A stretch of 43,354 nt of DNA from Chloroflexota bacterium (GTDB lineage Bacteria > Chloroflexota > UBA6077 > FW602-bin22 > JAMCWG01). A program made the translations under genes and the position numbers. The notes under the pieces were generated by a model. It had not been told where the DNA came from. It made no database searches and was given only the letters and a program-made list of their open reading frames with translations. Shown here piece by piece: positions 33,501 through 40,637 of the stretch (positions are counted from its first letter, which is position 1; each line of letters begins with the position of its first letter). The DNA lies in assembly GCA_023475235.1 (NCBI GenBank), contig JAMCWG010000065.1, positions 1 through 43,354 on the forward strand, given 5' to 3'.

Positions 33501-34455
33501 AATGCGCTCGGACGAGGGCTTCAGCGGCCGTGTGTTCCAATCTGGTGAGGCCATGCTCATTCCAAACATCAGCCAAGAGCAAGCACTATCTTTGATCAAG
33601 CGAGAACACAGGCCGTACGTTGACCAAATTGGTATTTGCAGCCTGCTGGTCGTGCCCCTGCGCGCCCAAGGCAAGGTAATAGGCACCATTATCGTCTCAC
33701 GAGATAGGCCGGGACATCCATATACCGAGGACGACAAGGCCCTGCTTCAAGATGTGGCCGATCGGGCGGCATTGGCCATCACTAACGCGCGTCTGTTCGA
33801 GGCTGCCGAGCGAGAGCTCGCCGAACGAAAGCATGCCGAGCAGGAGCTTGAGCGGAGCCTGGCCCAATTGCGGATAGCAGTACAAGGGACCACACAGGCC
33901 CTGACGAAAGCGGCCGAAGCGCGTGACCCGTACACGGCCGGCCATCAAGAGCGCACAACGAGGATCGCGTGTGCCATCGCAGAGGCGATGGGGCTTCCTG
34001 GAGAAGTAATCGAGCAGATCAAGATTGGGGGGATCATCCACGATCTGGGCAAAATGTCCGTGCCAGCCGAAATCCTCAGCAAGCCCAGCAAGCTCAACTC
34101 CGCCGAAATGAGCCTCATCCGGACGCATCCTCAGGTGGGCTACGATATTCTGAAAGGGGTGGAATTCCCGTGGCCGATCGCGCAGGTCCTGCTGCAGCAT
34201 CACGAGAGGTGGGACGGCTCGGGCTACCCGAACGGCCTGTCTGGAGAAGACATTCTCCTGGCGGCGCGCATTCTGGCGGTAGCCGATGTCGTGGAGGCGA
34301 TGGCCTCGCACCGTCCCTACCGACCGGCCCTGGGCATAGACAAAGCATTGGAAGAGATCTCGCGGAACAGCGGTGTCCTCTACGACCCGGAGGTGGCCGA
34401 TACTTGCGTCAGATTATTTGCTGAGGGGAAGATTCAGATCGAGGATCTACAGTGA
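30514..34455 (+). CDS. Membrane sensor with Cache, HAMP, three PAS, two GAF and HD-GYP (c-di-GMP phosphodiesterase)
   Basis: This 1313-residue protein most likely senses a ligand outside the cell and other cues inside, and breaks down c-di-GMP. Order: TM1 (about 11-29), extracellular double-Cache region (about 35-285), TM2 (about 287-310), HAMP (311-363), three PAS/PAC units (about 366-488, 489-612, 613-741), two GAF domains (about 748-900 and 915-1080) and a coiled coil. HD-GYP (about 1115-1310) ends the protein. The phosphodiesterase motifs are complete: GHQERTTRIA, IIHDLGKM (HD), RTHPQVGYDIL, HHERWDGSGYPNGLSG (HHE...GYP) and ILAVADVVEAMASHRPYRPALG. Its stop overlaps the start of the GGDEF gene, so both are made together. 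Confidence 0.94.
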   Translation: MPKFSYLRNLRTRLLLLACAIAIPLFAVFHYDGQERQLREEAEAEENALRIVRSAARVEEGSIDAARKLMANLASLPTTRSSDASVCNAFLADILKLQPEYTNLSVVRPDGELLCSAIPPNGAPNAIDKEWFQRVVQTREFVVGDYFVDAATDKPSLSLAYPVLNDSDEVLAVAVAALDLSRLSELASFVHLPAGSTFTVVDRQGTVLVRYPNPDGLVGQTLPGSVAREAMAVQRNEPMTQIEVEDENRMLLIAPLGRDVEPSGHILIAIPEEAIFAELRQETIRHFLMFGITFVLVLGVAWYLAGVLVLRPVRALMTATKRLGTGDLSARAELAYETGELGELAAAFNQMATSIGRHTTQIRESEIRFRKLAETAPAVILIYQGDKFVYANRAATLITGYSQTELLSMNFWEVANHDERLLLWERGFARQQGIAVPSRYELKVLTKDGEERRADVAEGVIELDGKTAVIVSAYDITERKQAEEALQESERRYRELADLLPQTVFEIDMNGILTFINKTGVETFRGAQEDIEQGIAVLDYIASEDRARARDRIPRVIRGEVSGGSEYALIRKDGSRFPAMIFTSPIVREGQCVGARGIIIDLTESKRAEAALRDLERRTREMLQNLDVAALMLDMEGNITYCNDYLLERAGWDRDEVMGRSWFDTFLPSDIREEARSKFSKACETGQVTAHYESYIQTRHGERHLMSWSSTLLRDIQGEIVGVANIGEDITERQQTEDRLRYRVRWEGLIASISTRLINLAPDQINSEVIQALKQIGGFAGIDRGCIFTLTDDGRTLSNTQGWCVDGIEPQIHNLQRLPIETFPRWMEKLNNFEVICIPRVADLTAEADNEKELLQAQGIQSVIVVPMVYEGVLKGFLSFGSIAEEKTWAGEDVALLKMTGEIVVSALERGRAEEALKRYADQASILVKISQIIAQAGLGYQSVLNAVAEQIAVWLGDRCTIRLLSEDGQRLDPVAFHHVDESKISLMGELYRSSPMRSDEGFSGRVFQSGEAMLIPNISQEQALSLIKREHRPYVDQIGICSLLVVPLRAQGKVIGTIIVSRDRPGHPYTEDDKALLQDVADRAALAITNARLFEAAERELAERKHAEQELERSLAQLRIAVQGTTQALTKAAEARDPYTAGHQERTTRIACAIAEAMGLPGEVIEQIKIGGIIHDLGKMSVPAEILSKPSKLNSAEMSLIRTHPQVGYDILKGVEFPWPIAQVLLQHHERWDGSGYPNGLSGEDILLAARILAVADVVEAMASHRPYRPALGIDKALEEISRNSGVLYDPEVADTCVRLFAEGKIQIEDLQ

Positions 34456-36137
34456 GAGTAGTGTTCACCAATGTCCTCTGGCCGAAGATAAGCGGCATTC
34501 GCGAGCGAGGATTATCGCTAAACAGCATCCGGTGGCGCATCGCCATCGCTTATTCGATACTGATAATGCTGGTGATGATCTCTTTAACGCTCTACTTCCT
34601 GAACTACGTGCATTCCGTTTACTTGGACAACCAGCGGGAGATCCTATTGCACTATGCACACATGGTCGCCGATAGCGCGGAACAACACCTGAGGGTGTAT
34701 CCAGATGGTAGAGACCTGGATCAGCTAGCCAAGATACTGCGACCAGTGTTCGGCCGGCGCATCACTCTGATCAGTGTTGACGGCAAAGTGTGGGCTGATT
34801 CGGAAATGGATCCCCTCCAGATGGAGAATCACGGGGATCGTCCCGAGGTCCAAGCGGCATTGGAGTCCGGGGCAGGGGGAAGCATTCGAGAAAGTCGCGG
34901 CCTTGCCCAGGATATGTTGTACGCAGCGGTTCCAATAGTTGCGGCCGGGGAGGTGATTGGTGTATCTAGGACTGCAAGTTCATTAGAGGATATCGTCACT
35001 GAGGCGCAGCATGTACGAGGGCCACTGCTCCTGATGGCAACAACAGCTACAATCGCTGCGATCATCCTGGTCATCTTACTGTCGCAGGCAGTCACCAGGC
35101 CAATATCTCAACTAACGTGGGAGATGGAGCGTGTTACCGCAGGAAGGCCATTTCGACAGACCTGGATATCCACCATATGTGAGCTAGCGCCGCTGGCCCA
35201 AGCGTTCAACCGCATGACCGAATCGCTGGCCCAGCGCGAGGCGGAGGCGAGGCGGGCCCAGGAGGAGCTACGGCAGAGTGAGGAGCGCTACCGAACAGTA
35301 GTGGAAAGCATCGATGATGCGATAACTGTAAAAGATACCGAGGGCCTGTACATAGAAGTGAACTCAGCAATGGTTCATCGGCTAGGCCTGCAAAGGGGAA
35401 AGATCTTGGGGAAAACTGCTCGAGACTTGTACTCGGAGGACGTGGCCAATCGGATTATTGCAGACGACCGACGTGTCTTTGAGACAGGCAAGCCGTTAGA
35501 CAGCGAATATGAAATTCCTACTCCCTCAGGCCCAAGGTTCAGCCATACACGCAAGGCAGTCTTGCGAGATGAAGGCGGTAACGTAACCGGGCTAGTTACC
35601 GTCTCCAGGGACATCTCTGAGCGTAAGCGAACGGAGGAACAAGTCAAGTGGTTTGCGTACCACGATGCTTTGACTGGACTTCCCAACCGCCTGCTGTTCA
35701 CCGACCGTCTCAAGGTAGCTTTTGCCCAAGCTAAGCGTAAGAGCCGGAGGCTGGCAGTTATGTTTATAGACCTGGATAACTTCAAAGAGATAAACGACAG
35801 CTTGGGGCACGAAACTGGGGATAAAGTGCTACAGTGGGTCGCTGAGCGGTTGGTGGGGCAGTTGCGCAGCAGCGATACGGTTGCCCGTATGGGGGGTGAT
35901 GAATTTGTCATTCTTTTGCCCGAAGTTGACAGCATAGCCGATGCACAGCGGGCAACGAAGAGGATTCTGGAGGCCGTGCAGGAGCCGTTCGTTATTAGTG
36001 ATCGTTGTCTGAGAGTGACCACTAGCATAGGTATCGCCCTGTATCCAGATGACACGAGTGATGCTGAGGACCTGGTGAAGAAGGCTGATCGCGCGATGTA
36101 TGAGGCGAAGAATCAAGGAGGAAACAGAGGGTGTTGA
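34452..36137 (+). CDS. Membrane diguanylate cyclase with HAMP, PAS and GGDEF domains
   Basis: This 561-residue protein is a likely c-di-GMP synthase. TM1 is about 29-50, a small extracellular sensor about 52-188 (PhoR-like, HMVADSAEQHL...), TM2 about 190-211, HAMP about 212-262 and PAS/PAC about 276-392. The GGDEF domain (about 400-558) starts with FAYHDALTGLPNR. The active-site GGDEF is intact at 481-485, and the product-inhibition site RxxD (RSSD, 472-475) lies five residues before it, so feedback control is expected. The start is GTG 34452 inside the stop of the HD-GYP gene (GTGA overlap), so it is translationally coupled to an enzyme of opposite activity. Confidence 0.95.
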   Translation: MRVVFTNVLWPKISGIRERGLSLNSIRWRIAIAYSILIMLVMISLTLYFLNYVHSVYLDNQREILLHYAHMVADSAEQHLRVYPDGRDLDQLAKILRPVFGRRITLISVDGKVWADSEMDPLQMENHGDRPEVQAALESGAGGSIRESRGLAQDMLYAAVPIVAAGEVIGVSRTASSLEDIVTEAQHVRGPLLLMATTATIAAIILVILLSQAVTRPISQLTWEMERVTAGRPFRQTWISTICELAPLAQAFNRMTESLAQREAEARRAQEELRQSEERYRTVVESIDDAITVKDTEGLYIEVNSAMVHRLGLQRGKILGKTARDLYSEDVANRIIADDRRVFETGKPLDSEYEIPTPSGPRFSHTRKAVLRDEGGNVTGLVTVSRDISERKRTEEQVKWFAYHDALTGLPNRLLFTDRLKVAFAQAKRKSRRLAVMFIDLDNFKEINDSLGHETGDKVLQWVAERLVGQLRSSDTVARMGGDEFVILLPEVDSIADAQRATKRILEAVQEPFVISDRCLRVTTSIGIALYPDDTSDAEDLVKKADRAMYEAKNQGGNRGC

Positions 36138-36139
36138 AT

Positions 36140-36290
36140 GAGGACTGATGACCTGCAGATTCCGCTGGGTATGGGGCTGGCGCAGGTTCTGGGGACAATA
36201 GGGCTTCAGCAGCCGGTCAATAGTGGCGGGGCTGAGCTTCAGGAGTTGCTGGCGCAGCTCTGGGGCCAGGTTGAGCTCGCCGTGGCGCCG
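36140..36290 (-). pseudogene. Transposase (integrase-core type) fragment
   Basis: Read on the minus strand in the frame ELNLAPELRQQLLKLSPATI then DRLLKPYC, this resembles the segment just before the catalytic core in a group of DDE/integrase-type transposases ('L.pE.r..LL.iS.aTiDRlL'). Only about 45 residues are left, without start or catalytic residues. The plus-strand ORF of 95 residues (36138-36425) in the track is its antisense shadow. It adjoins copy 2 of the 42-bp repeat, suggesting that the repeat belongs to the same mobile element. Confidence 0.5.
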
Positions 36291-36320
36291 ACCATTTTAC
36301 AGGAGCCAAGGGACTTGACC
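36279..36320 (+). repeat. 42-bp dispersed direct repeat, copy 2
   Basis: It matches 29377-29418 at 41 of 42 bases. It lies 141 bp after the GGDEF stop codon, at the edge of the transposase fragment. A CAGGGCAA/TTGCCCTG hairpin follows near 36330-36365. Confidence 0.9.
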
Positions 36321-36465
36321 TCTATCGGCCAGGGCAACTCTAAAGAGCCTAAACTTGCCCTGTTCCCAAGAGAAAACCCGACGGGGGATAAGAGATTCTC
36401 GACTCTATGCTTCTGCGCGAGTTGAGTTTCACGGGAACCTGTCGATGATATGAGCATTGAGTAGT

Positions 36466-36493
36466 TTTGGGCATGTCGTGCTACATGCCCAAA
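36466..36493 (+). promoter_or_regulatory. Strong hairpin just before a ribosome-binding site
   Basis: TTTGGGCATGT, a six-base loop and the exact complement form an 11-bp stem. It abuts GGGGGAAAG, the ribosome-binding site of the gene at 36506. It may control mRNA stability or translation. It lacks a T tract, so it is a poor terminator. Confidence 0.55.
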
Positions 36494-36505
36494 GGGGGAA
36501 AGAGT

Positions 36506-37348
36506 ATGTTCTGGCGCATACTGGTCACAACGACAGCCGTTATTGCGTGGCTGGCAGCGTTCAATCTGGCATCTGCTGCCCCGCCTGTAGATTTCGACAC
36601 TTCCGGTCTGCCGAAGCCACCCACCAACTTTGAAGAGCAGAAGCTCTGGGATTCTATCGAAACAGCCCGCCGCTACCCCGAGCTAGCCAGCGAAACCCAT
36701 AAGAAGCTGGCCGACTATTATGAGAGGCGCGGCCTCCTAGCTCTGGCAGCCAAGGAGCGGGCCGCAGCAGGCGGGGCCGTCTCAACGGCGCAGGGTGGCA
36801 ACCATTCGCAGCAGCCGGTCCCTCCTCCCGGACAGCCCTCGGCTCAGGGCGATGCACTCGACCCGGCGGTCTTCGATCTCTCAGCCTTCCCATCCAAGCC
36901 GACTAATTTCGAGGAGCAGCTTATCCAGGACAGCCTGCAGGATCCGAACACAATGACAACTCCTGTCCTGATGGCCTTTGCTCACCGCCAGCTCGGCCGT
37001 TACTATGCGGCACGGGGACGAGCCGATCTGGCCGCCGGCGAATATGCGCGGGCCGTGGTAGCCGTCCCTGAAGACCATCGGGGTTACGCTGGTCTGGCTG
37101 CACTCAGCGAGGGTATGGGTGTTGAGGCCACCGATGGCGCGGTAGCGCTGCGGGATGTGGCCGACCAGTTGCTGGCGCAGGGCTACTCCCCGGAGGGGCC
37201 AGATGAGGCGGAGCCGGTGGTTACACCGGATCCGAACCCTGGCCAATGGCAAGAGGTATCGGCCGAGTTCAACCGCCGCATGAACTATCTGTACAACTCC
37301 AATGCCTGGAGCAATATCAATCGTACGGTGTTCAATAGGCTGTACTAG
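36506..37348 (+). CDS. Exported protein with two internal helical (TPR-like) repeats, function unknown
   Basis: This 280-residue protein has a clear signal peptide (MFWRILVTTTAVIAWLAAFNLASA, cut near APP). Two related units of about 60 residues follow. The first is FDTSGLPKPPTNFEEQ... ending in YYERRGLLALAAKERAAA; the second is FDLSAFPSKPTNFEEQ... ending in YYAARGRADLAAGEYARA. They are joined by a Gln/Pro/Gly-rich linker (about 95-118). The helical ends look like tetratricopeptide units, so protein binding outside the membrane is plausible. The C-terminus is aromatic and Asn-rich (RRMNYLYNSNAWSNINRTVF). ATG 36506 is chosen from GGGGGAAAG and the hairpin just upstream. I do not recognise the family. 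Confidence 0.8.
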   Translation: MFWRILVTTTAVIAWLAAFNLASAAPPVDFDTSGLPKPPTNFEEQKLWDSIETARRYPELASETHKKLADYYERRGLLALAAKERAAAGGAVSTAQGGNHSQQPVPPPGQPSAQGDALDPAVFDLSAFPSKPTNFEEQLIQDSLQDPNTMTTPVLMAFAHRQLGRYYAARGRADLAAGEYARAVVAVPEDHRGYAGLAALSEGMGVEATDGAVALRDVADQLLAQGYSPEGPDEAEPVVTPDPNPGQWQEVSAEFNRRMNYLYNSNAWSNINRTVFNRLY

Positions 37349-37522
37349 ATCACTAGACAATAGCAGAGCAAACCGATCGGCCTCGAGGAATACCCGCGAG
37401 CCTAGAGACTGAGGCCGCGACGACCGAATCGGGCCCGTCGGGGTCCAGGTCGAAAAGAGATGATTAGTTGGCACTACAGCCGATAGGCTGATGCAGTATC
37501 TCAGAAAGGTGAGGACAAGCCT

Positions 37523-38698
37523 GTGAAATGCTATTATCGAAGGCTGCTTAGTGAGCGGTTTATTGAGGGGGGACCGTTGCGAGTCCTGATGGTCCTTGCT
37601 CTGTCAGTTTCTATGTTGGTGATGGCGCCTCTGCCTATCCAAGCCTTCGGGCTGGAGCTCGGGGCAAAATCTCCATCGGCGATCACACCAGAAGATCTAC
37701 TGGCCGCGGCGCTGAGCCCTGAGGACGTCCAAGGGCTCTTCTCCAACCCCGATCAGTGGTGGCCAACGTTTCCTGAGTTCAATGTGGGATTTAACGCCGA
37801 TCCCGCTGGTAGGCGACCCGGCGAACGCTTCTACATCGCTCGCAGCTACCAGTTGGTGAGCGACCAGAACGCGGCACGAGTGGTGACAACTCTGATCGCC
37901 TTCGGAGGTGCAGAGCAAGCGGCCGATGCCTTTGCGGCCTGGCAAGACACGCTCGACAATGGCGGAGACATCGTCGAGGGTACGCCCATCGGCGACGAGT
38001 CTCGGTACTTCACACGGGCCAACCCGGGGAGCGATTATCCGTATGAGGCGACCGTTCGCTACCGCGTGGGCTCTGTGATAGGTCGCATCTCCGTCCTCTC
38101 TGCCGATGCATACGAAACACCGGACACTCTCTCCAGCTACGCGACCCCCGTCGTGCAACGCATCGCTGCACTGCTTGACGGCAGCCTCGTTGCATCGCCT
38201 TTGCCGAAGGGGATTGCTGACCGTATGCCCCCTATCTCGGCTGGACCGGGTCCCATTCTGGGTTCAGCAGTCGTCCCGGCAGAGTCGTGGGCCGTGGTGG
38301 ACACTAGTGACAAGCCATCGCTGGTGGCAAACCAACTGCGCAGCCGCGGAGCTGCCGAGCTTGGCTTCCGCAGGTACGCGCTGTCGGCAGACCCGGACCG
38401 AGTGGTAGAGGTGGTGATGTTCCCGTTTGTTGACAAACAGGGGGCCAGCGACTGGGTACAGCAGTTCATTAAGCTGGCGTCCAAGCAGGGAACGCTCAAT
38501 GCCGGGAAAACCGGTGAGCAGTCTGCTATGACGAAAGACAAGGACGGATTGTACGAGCTGCAGTTCGCCAAAGGGCGTGTCGTCGGGGATGTGAGTTGCT
38601 TCGCACCATTCGACGCGGATGCGAAAGGGGCAGGCGTATGCGAGGCTGCAGTGCGCAAGCTGGCAGAGAGTTGGTTTGCGGACCTGGATGCCAATTGA
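37523..38698 (+). CDS. Exported protein of unknown function
   Basis: This 391-residue protein starts at GTG, behind AAAGGTGAGG. It has a long signal peptide: basic region to about residue 21, hydrophobic stretch LRVLMVLALSVSMLVMAPLPIQAFG. The mature part has two segments of similar design, about 45-205 and 225-388, each with a 'proportion/variance' style pattern (ARVVTTLIAFGGAEQAADAFAAWQD; DRVVEVVMFPFVDKQGASDWVQQF). This suggests a duplicated fold. No catalytic motif, cell-wall anchor or lipobox was seen. It follows the TPR-like exported protein by 174 bp, in the same direction. A GCCGATAG box at 37479-37486, close to the sigma-28 -10 consensus, lies 37 bases upstream. Confidence 0.78.
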   Translation: MKCYYRRLLSERFIEGGPLRVLMVLALSVSMLVMAPLPIQAFGLELGAKSPSAITPEDLLAAALSPEDVQGLFSNPDQWWPTFPEFNVGFNADPAGRRPGERFYIARSYQLVSDQNAARVVTTLIAFGGAEQAADAFAAWQDTLDNGGDIVEGTPIGDESRYFTRANPGSDYPYEATVRYRVGSVIGRISVLSADAYETPDTLSSYATPVVQRIAALLDGSLVASPLPKGIADRMPPISAGPGPILGSAVVPAESWAVVDTSDKPSLVANQLRSRGAAELGFRRYALSADPDRVVEVVMFPFVDKQGASDWVQQFIKLASKQGTLNAGKTGEQSAMTKDKDGLYELQFAKGRVVGDVSCFAPFDADAKGAGVCEAAVRKLAESWFADLDAN

Positions 38699-38710
38699 TT
38701 CCCAGTGATG

Positions 38711-38738
38711 GCCGGTCATTAGCCTCGTAATGGTCGGC
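38711..38738 (+). terminator. Possible terminator hairpin after the exported-protein gene
   Basis: GCCGGTCATTA and TAATGGTCGGC pair over 11 positions (two G-U wobbles) around a six-base loop, 12 bases after the stop. The T tract is poor. Confidence 0.4.
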
Positions 38739-39060
38739 TAGCTTCGACAACCACGTTCCATGGGCTCTGCGGAAGAGCGAAGATGATCCAAATCTGCCAG
38801 AGGCGGACCTCGCCACGGCGAGTCGGGCGACTAGCGTCGCCTCTGGCGACCTACGGAGACCGCCTATGGCGAGCCGTGGCGAGAGGCGGGAGCGCCAGCT
38901 ATGAAAGCCTGGTCGTCGAGGCGATAAGCAGTAGTGCGGTCTCCTCCAGACGTCCGCAGGACCTATGGGGTCTCGGCCCTCCGGGTCTAGAGGAGACCTT
39001 GGATGGGGGCGGATGCGACAAGAGATTGCTGGCCGCTAGTTGTTTTTCGCAGTACATAAC
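38739..39060. other. Intergenic region with repeat DNA
   Basis: No gene was seen; the 145-residue plus ORF at 38783-39220 runs through repeat DNA and the CRISPR-like repeats and is not believable. The left half is the GGCGA-rich block described separately. The right half (38940-39010) has several GGACC/GGTCT-type short inverted words. Confidence 0.5.
38803..38890. repeat. GGCGA-rich palindromic repeat block, copy 2
   Basis: It contains ACCTCGCCACGGCGAG and GGCGACCTACGGAGAC, one or two bases from the words in the block at 29190-29345, and many GGCGA/TCGCC palindromes. It is probably a dispersed repeat family of this genome. Confidence 0.65.
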
Positions 39061-39196
39061 ATTTCAATCCTCGCCCGGTCTTCCGCCAGTCACAGAGGGG
39101 AAGACCGGGTGCAAGTCAACACTGCTGGGCTTCTGCCGAACAGGTGTACTAGTATTTCAATCCTCAACCGGCCTGTCACGAGGACCTCGCGTCAAC
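39061..39196 (-). CRISPR. Two decayed CRISPR-like repeats after the type I-C cas genes
   Basis: Read on the cas strand, two segments (39196-39154, 43 bases; 39120-39061, 60 bases) both begin GTTGAC, share GTGAC(A/T)GG in the middle and end with the identical GAGGATTGAAAT. They are separated by 33 bases of unrelated sequence, close to the usual type I-C spacer length. Type I-C repeats typically end in GGATTGAAAC, and the orientation fits an array downstream of cas7. The repeats differ in length and are longer than the usual 32 bases, so this is a relic at best. Chance similarity is not excluded. Confidence 0.45.
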
Positions 39197-39259
39197 CTGA
39201 GGTCTCGGAAGGCCAGGTAGCTAGCGCCGCAAGCACCGTTGCACTCCCCATGTGCTTGT

Positions 39260-40174
39260 TCAGCCCACCAGCGCACTCAGGGTGATCCCTTGGGGTAGCC
39301 CTTCCTCACTCACGATCACTTTGTAGTCGGCAAAAGAGCGCGGGGTCGTTACGTCCATCCGGCGGGCAACTTGGACCAACTGGAAAAGCCGGTGGGCCGG
39401 AGCATTGCCCAGGCAGCTCTCGTGGCTGAACACATACAGTCCCTGGCAGGCCATCAGGCCGCGCGATGAGGAGCGGTCGGTATCCCACATCTTCTCCAGC
39501 GCCTGCCAGAAGAGCTCCAGGTCTTCCTCAACGACCCCGGTCCGCCGGGCAAAGTGCGGGTTGAAGAAGCCGTGCGCCCGGTAGAGGCCATAGGGGACCA
39601 GGGTCTTGTGACCCATCTCGGTCTGCTTACCGCCCTTCCCGTCGTTGCCGTTATCGGAGACCACTACTTTGACGTCTTCCTCACGCGTGACTGCCAGCCT
39701 GGTGATGGATAGGTCCAGCGGGGCGATGGGATCGATGGACCGGGCGAAGGTGATCTGGATGGGCCCGCGCACCTGGCCGCAGTTCACCCCCGTTGTCATT
39801 ACGGCGCCGAACATCTGGATGTCGTAGAAATTCCCGCACATCCAACTGCGAGTCTTGTCGACATCTTCCCTGGCCTGCTTGGTCCCGGTGGACGTCAACC
39901 CAAGGGCTTGATAGGCGCGCCCGTGGATGAAATTCAGTGCGTGGCCGCTCTGAACGTAGATCTTGAAGCGTCCCTCGTTCCCGCGGGCCAGGTCAACCCA
40001 GTCGCGTACCTTCCGTTTGATGGCGACGTCGGTGACCAGGCCCTGCATGGTCTCGGGGTCCACCCTGGGCAGGTTGCCAGCGTCGGGGTCGCCGTTAGGG
40101 TTGCCATCGGTGACGTCGAAGAGGAGCACAAAGTCGTGCCGGCGGGTGACGTCGAGGTAGGGAGGCTCGGCCAT
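39260..40174 (-). CDS. cas7c: Type I-C CRISPR-associated protein Cas7 (Csd2)
   Basis: This 304-residue protein is the backbone subunit that lines the crRNA in the type I-C Cascade complex. The N-terminus HDFVLLFDVTDGNPNGDPDAGNLPRVDPETMQGLVTDVAIKRKVRDW is the diagnostic Csd2 pattern. FYDIQMFGAVMTTGVNCGQVRGPIQ and LVPYGLYRAHGFFNP are also typical. The start at ATG 40174 comes one base after the cas8c stop, so the two are translationally coupled; the ORF-track start at 40198 overlaps cas8c. Length is slightly above the usual 280-290 residues. It is the last cas gene, since cas4, cas1 and cas2 are not found downstream. Confidence 0.95.
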   Translation of the reverse strand: MAEPPYLDVTRRHDFVLLFDVTDGNPNGDPDAGNLPRVDPETMQGLVTDVAIKRKVRDWVDLARGNEGRFKIYVQSGHALNFIHGRAYQALGLTSTGTKQAREDVDKTRSWMCGNFYDIQMFGAVMTTGVNCGQVRGPIQITFARSIDPIAPLDLSITRLAVTREEDVKVVVSDNGNDGKGGKQTEMGHKTLVPYGLYRAHGFFNPHFARRTGVVEEDLELFWQALEKMWDTDRSSSRGLMACQGLYVFSHESCLGNAPAHRLFQLVQVARRMDVTTPRSFADYKVIVSEEGLPQGITLSALVG

Positions 40175-40175
40175 C

Positions 40176-40637
40176 CTAGTTCTCCACGGCGTCTGCATCT
40201 ATCGGATCGTGATCACCAATCTCATCCGTGATGCCGCTGGCTTTCGTCGTTGGCGCAGGTGCGGTCTTATGATGCTCTCGGGCCTGGGCGCGGTCGAAGG
40301 CACGCTGGTGATAGTAGCCAAGGGCGAATACGCCCTGGTCCTCCAGGGTCAGGGTGCGGGGGAAAACCGCCAGGCCGGCCTGGATATCCTCCAGCCGGCG
40401 TTGCAGCCCATAGTATACGCCAGGCCGGTCGTGTTCCAGCTTGGTCAGATAAGGCTGGGCACCGCGCAACAGTCGTCCAAAGATCGTTGCCGGGGCCGAC
40501 GATGCTGTGCCGAAGAAACGGTCTACGACGGTGGCTCTAGTGCCGGGCGCGGCCAGGAGCTGCGCCCGCTCGATCACGGCGAGCAAGCGACCACAGCGAT
40601 AGGCAGGGCTCAAGTTTTCCGGGTCCAACTGTACCAT
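40176..40637 (-). CDS. cas11c: Internal Cas11c small subunit within cas8c
   Basis: Inside cas8c, and in the same frame, the perfect ribosome-binding site AAAGGAGGA (40650-40642) stands four bases before ATG 40637. It opens a 153-residue product starting MVQLDPENLSPAYRCGRLLA. Published work on type I-C systems shows that the small subunit Cas11c is made by exactly this kind of internal initiation in cas8c. The product starts where the Cas8c C-terminal helical domain begins. Such a strong Shine-Dalgarno in the middle of a coding sequence is unlikely by chance. Confidence 0.85.
   Translation of the reverse strand: MVQLDPENLSPAYRCGRLLAVIERAQLLAAPGTRATVVDRFFGTASSAPATIFGRLLRGAQPYLTKLEHDRPGVYYGLQRRLEDIQAGLAVFPRTLTLEDQGVFALGYYHQRAFDRAQAREHHKTAPAPTTKASGITDEIGDHDPIDADAVEN

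Noticed and set aside
36138-36425. Plus-strand ORF of 95 residues directly after the GGDEF gene
   Set aside because: Its position after a stop codon looks like coupling, but it is antisense to a transposase-like fragment and runs through the 42-bp repeat and a hairpin.
38783-39220. Plus-strand ORF of 145 residues before the cas genes
   Set aside because: It is made of GGCGA repeats and the CRISPR-like repeats; no ribosome-binding site or protein-like composition.
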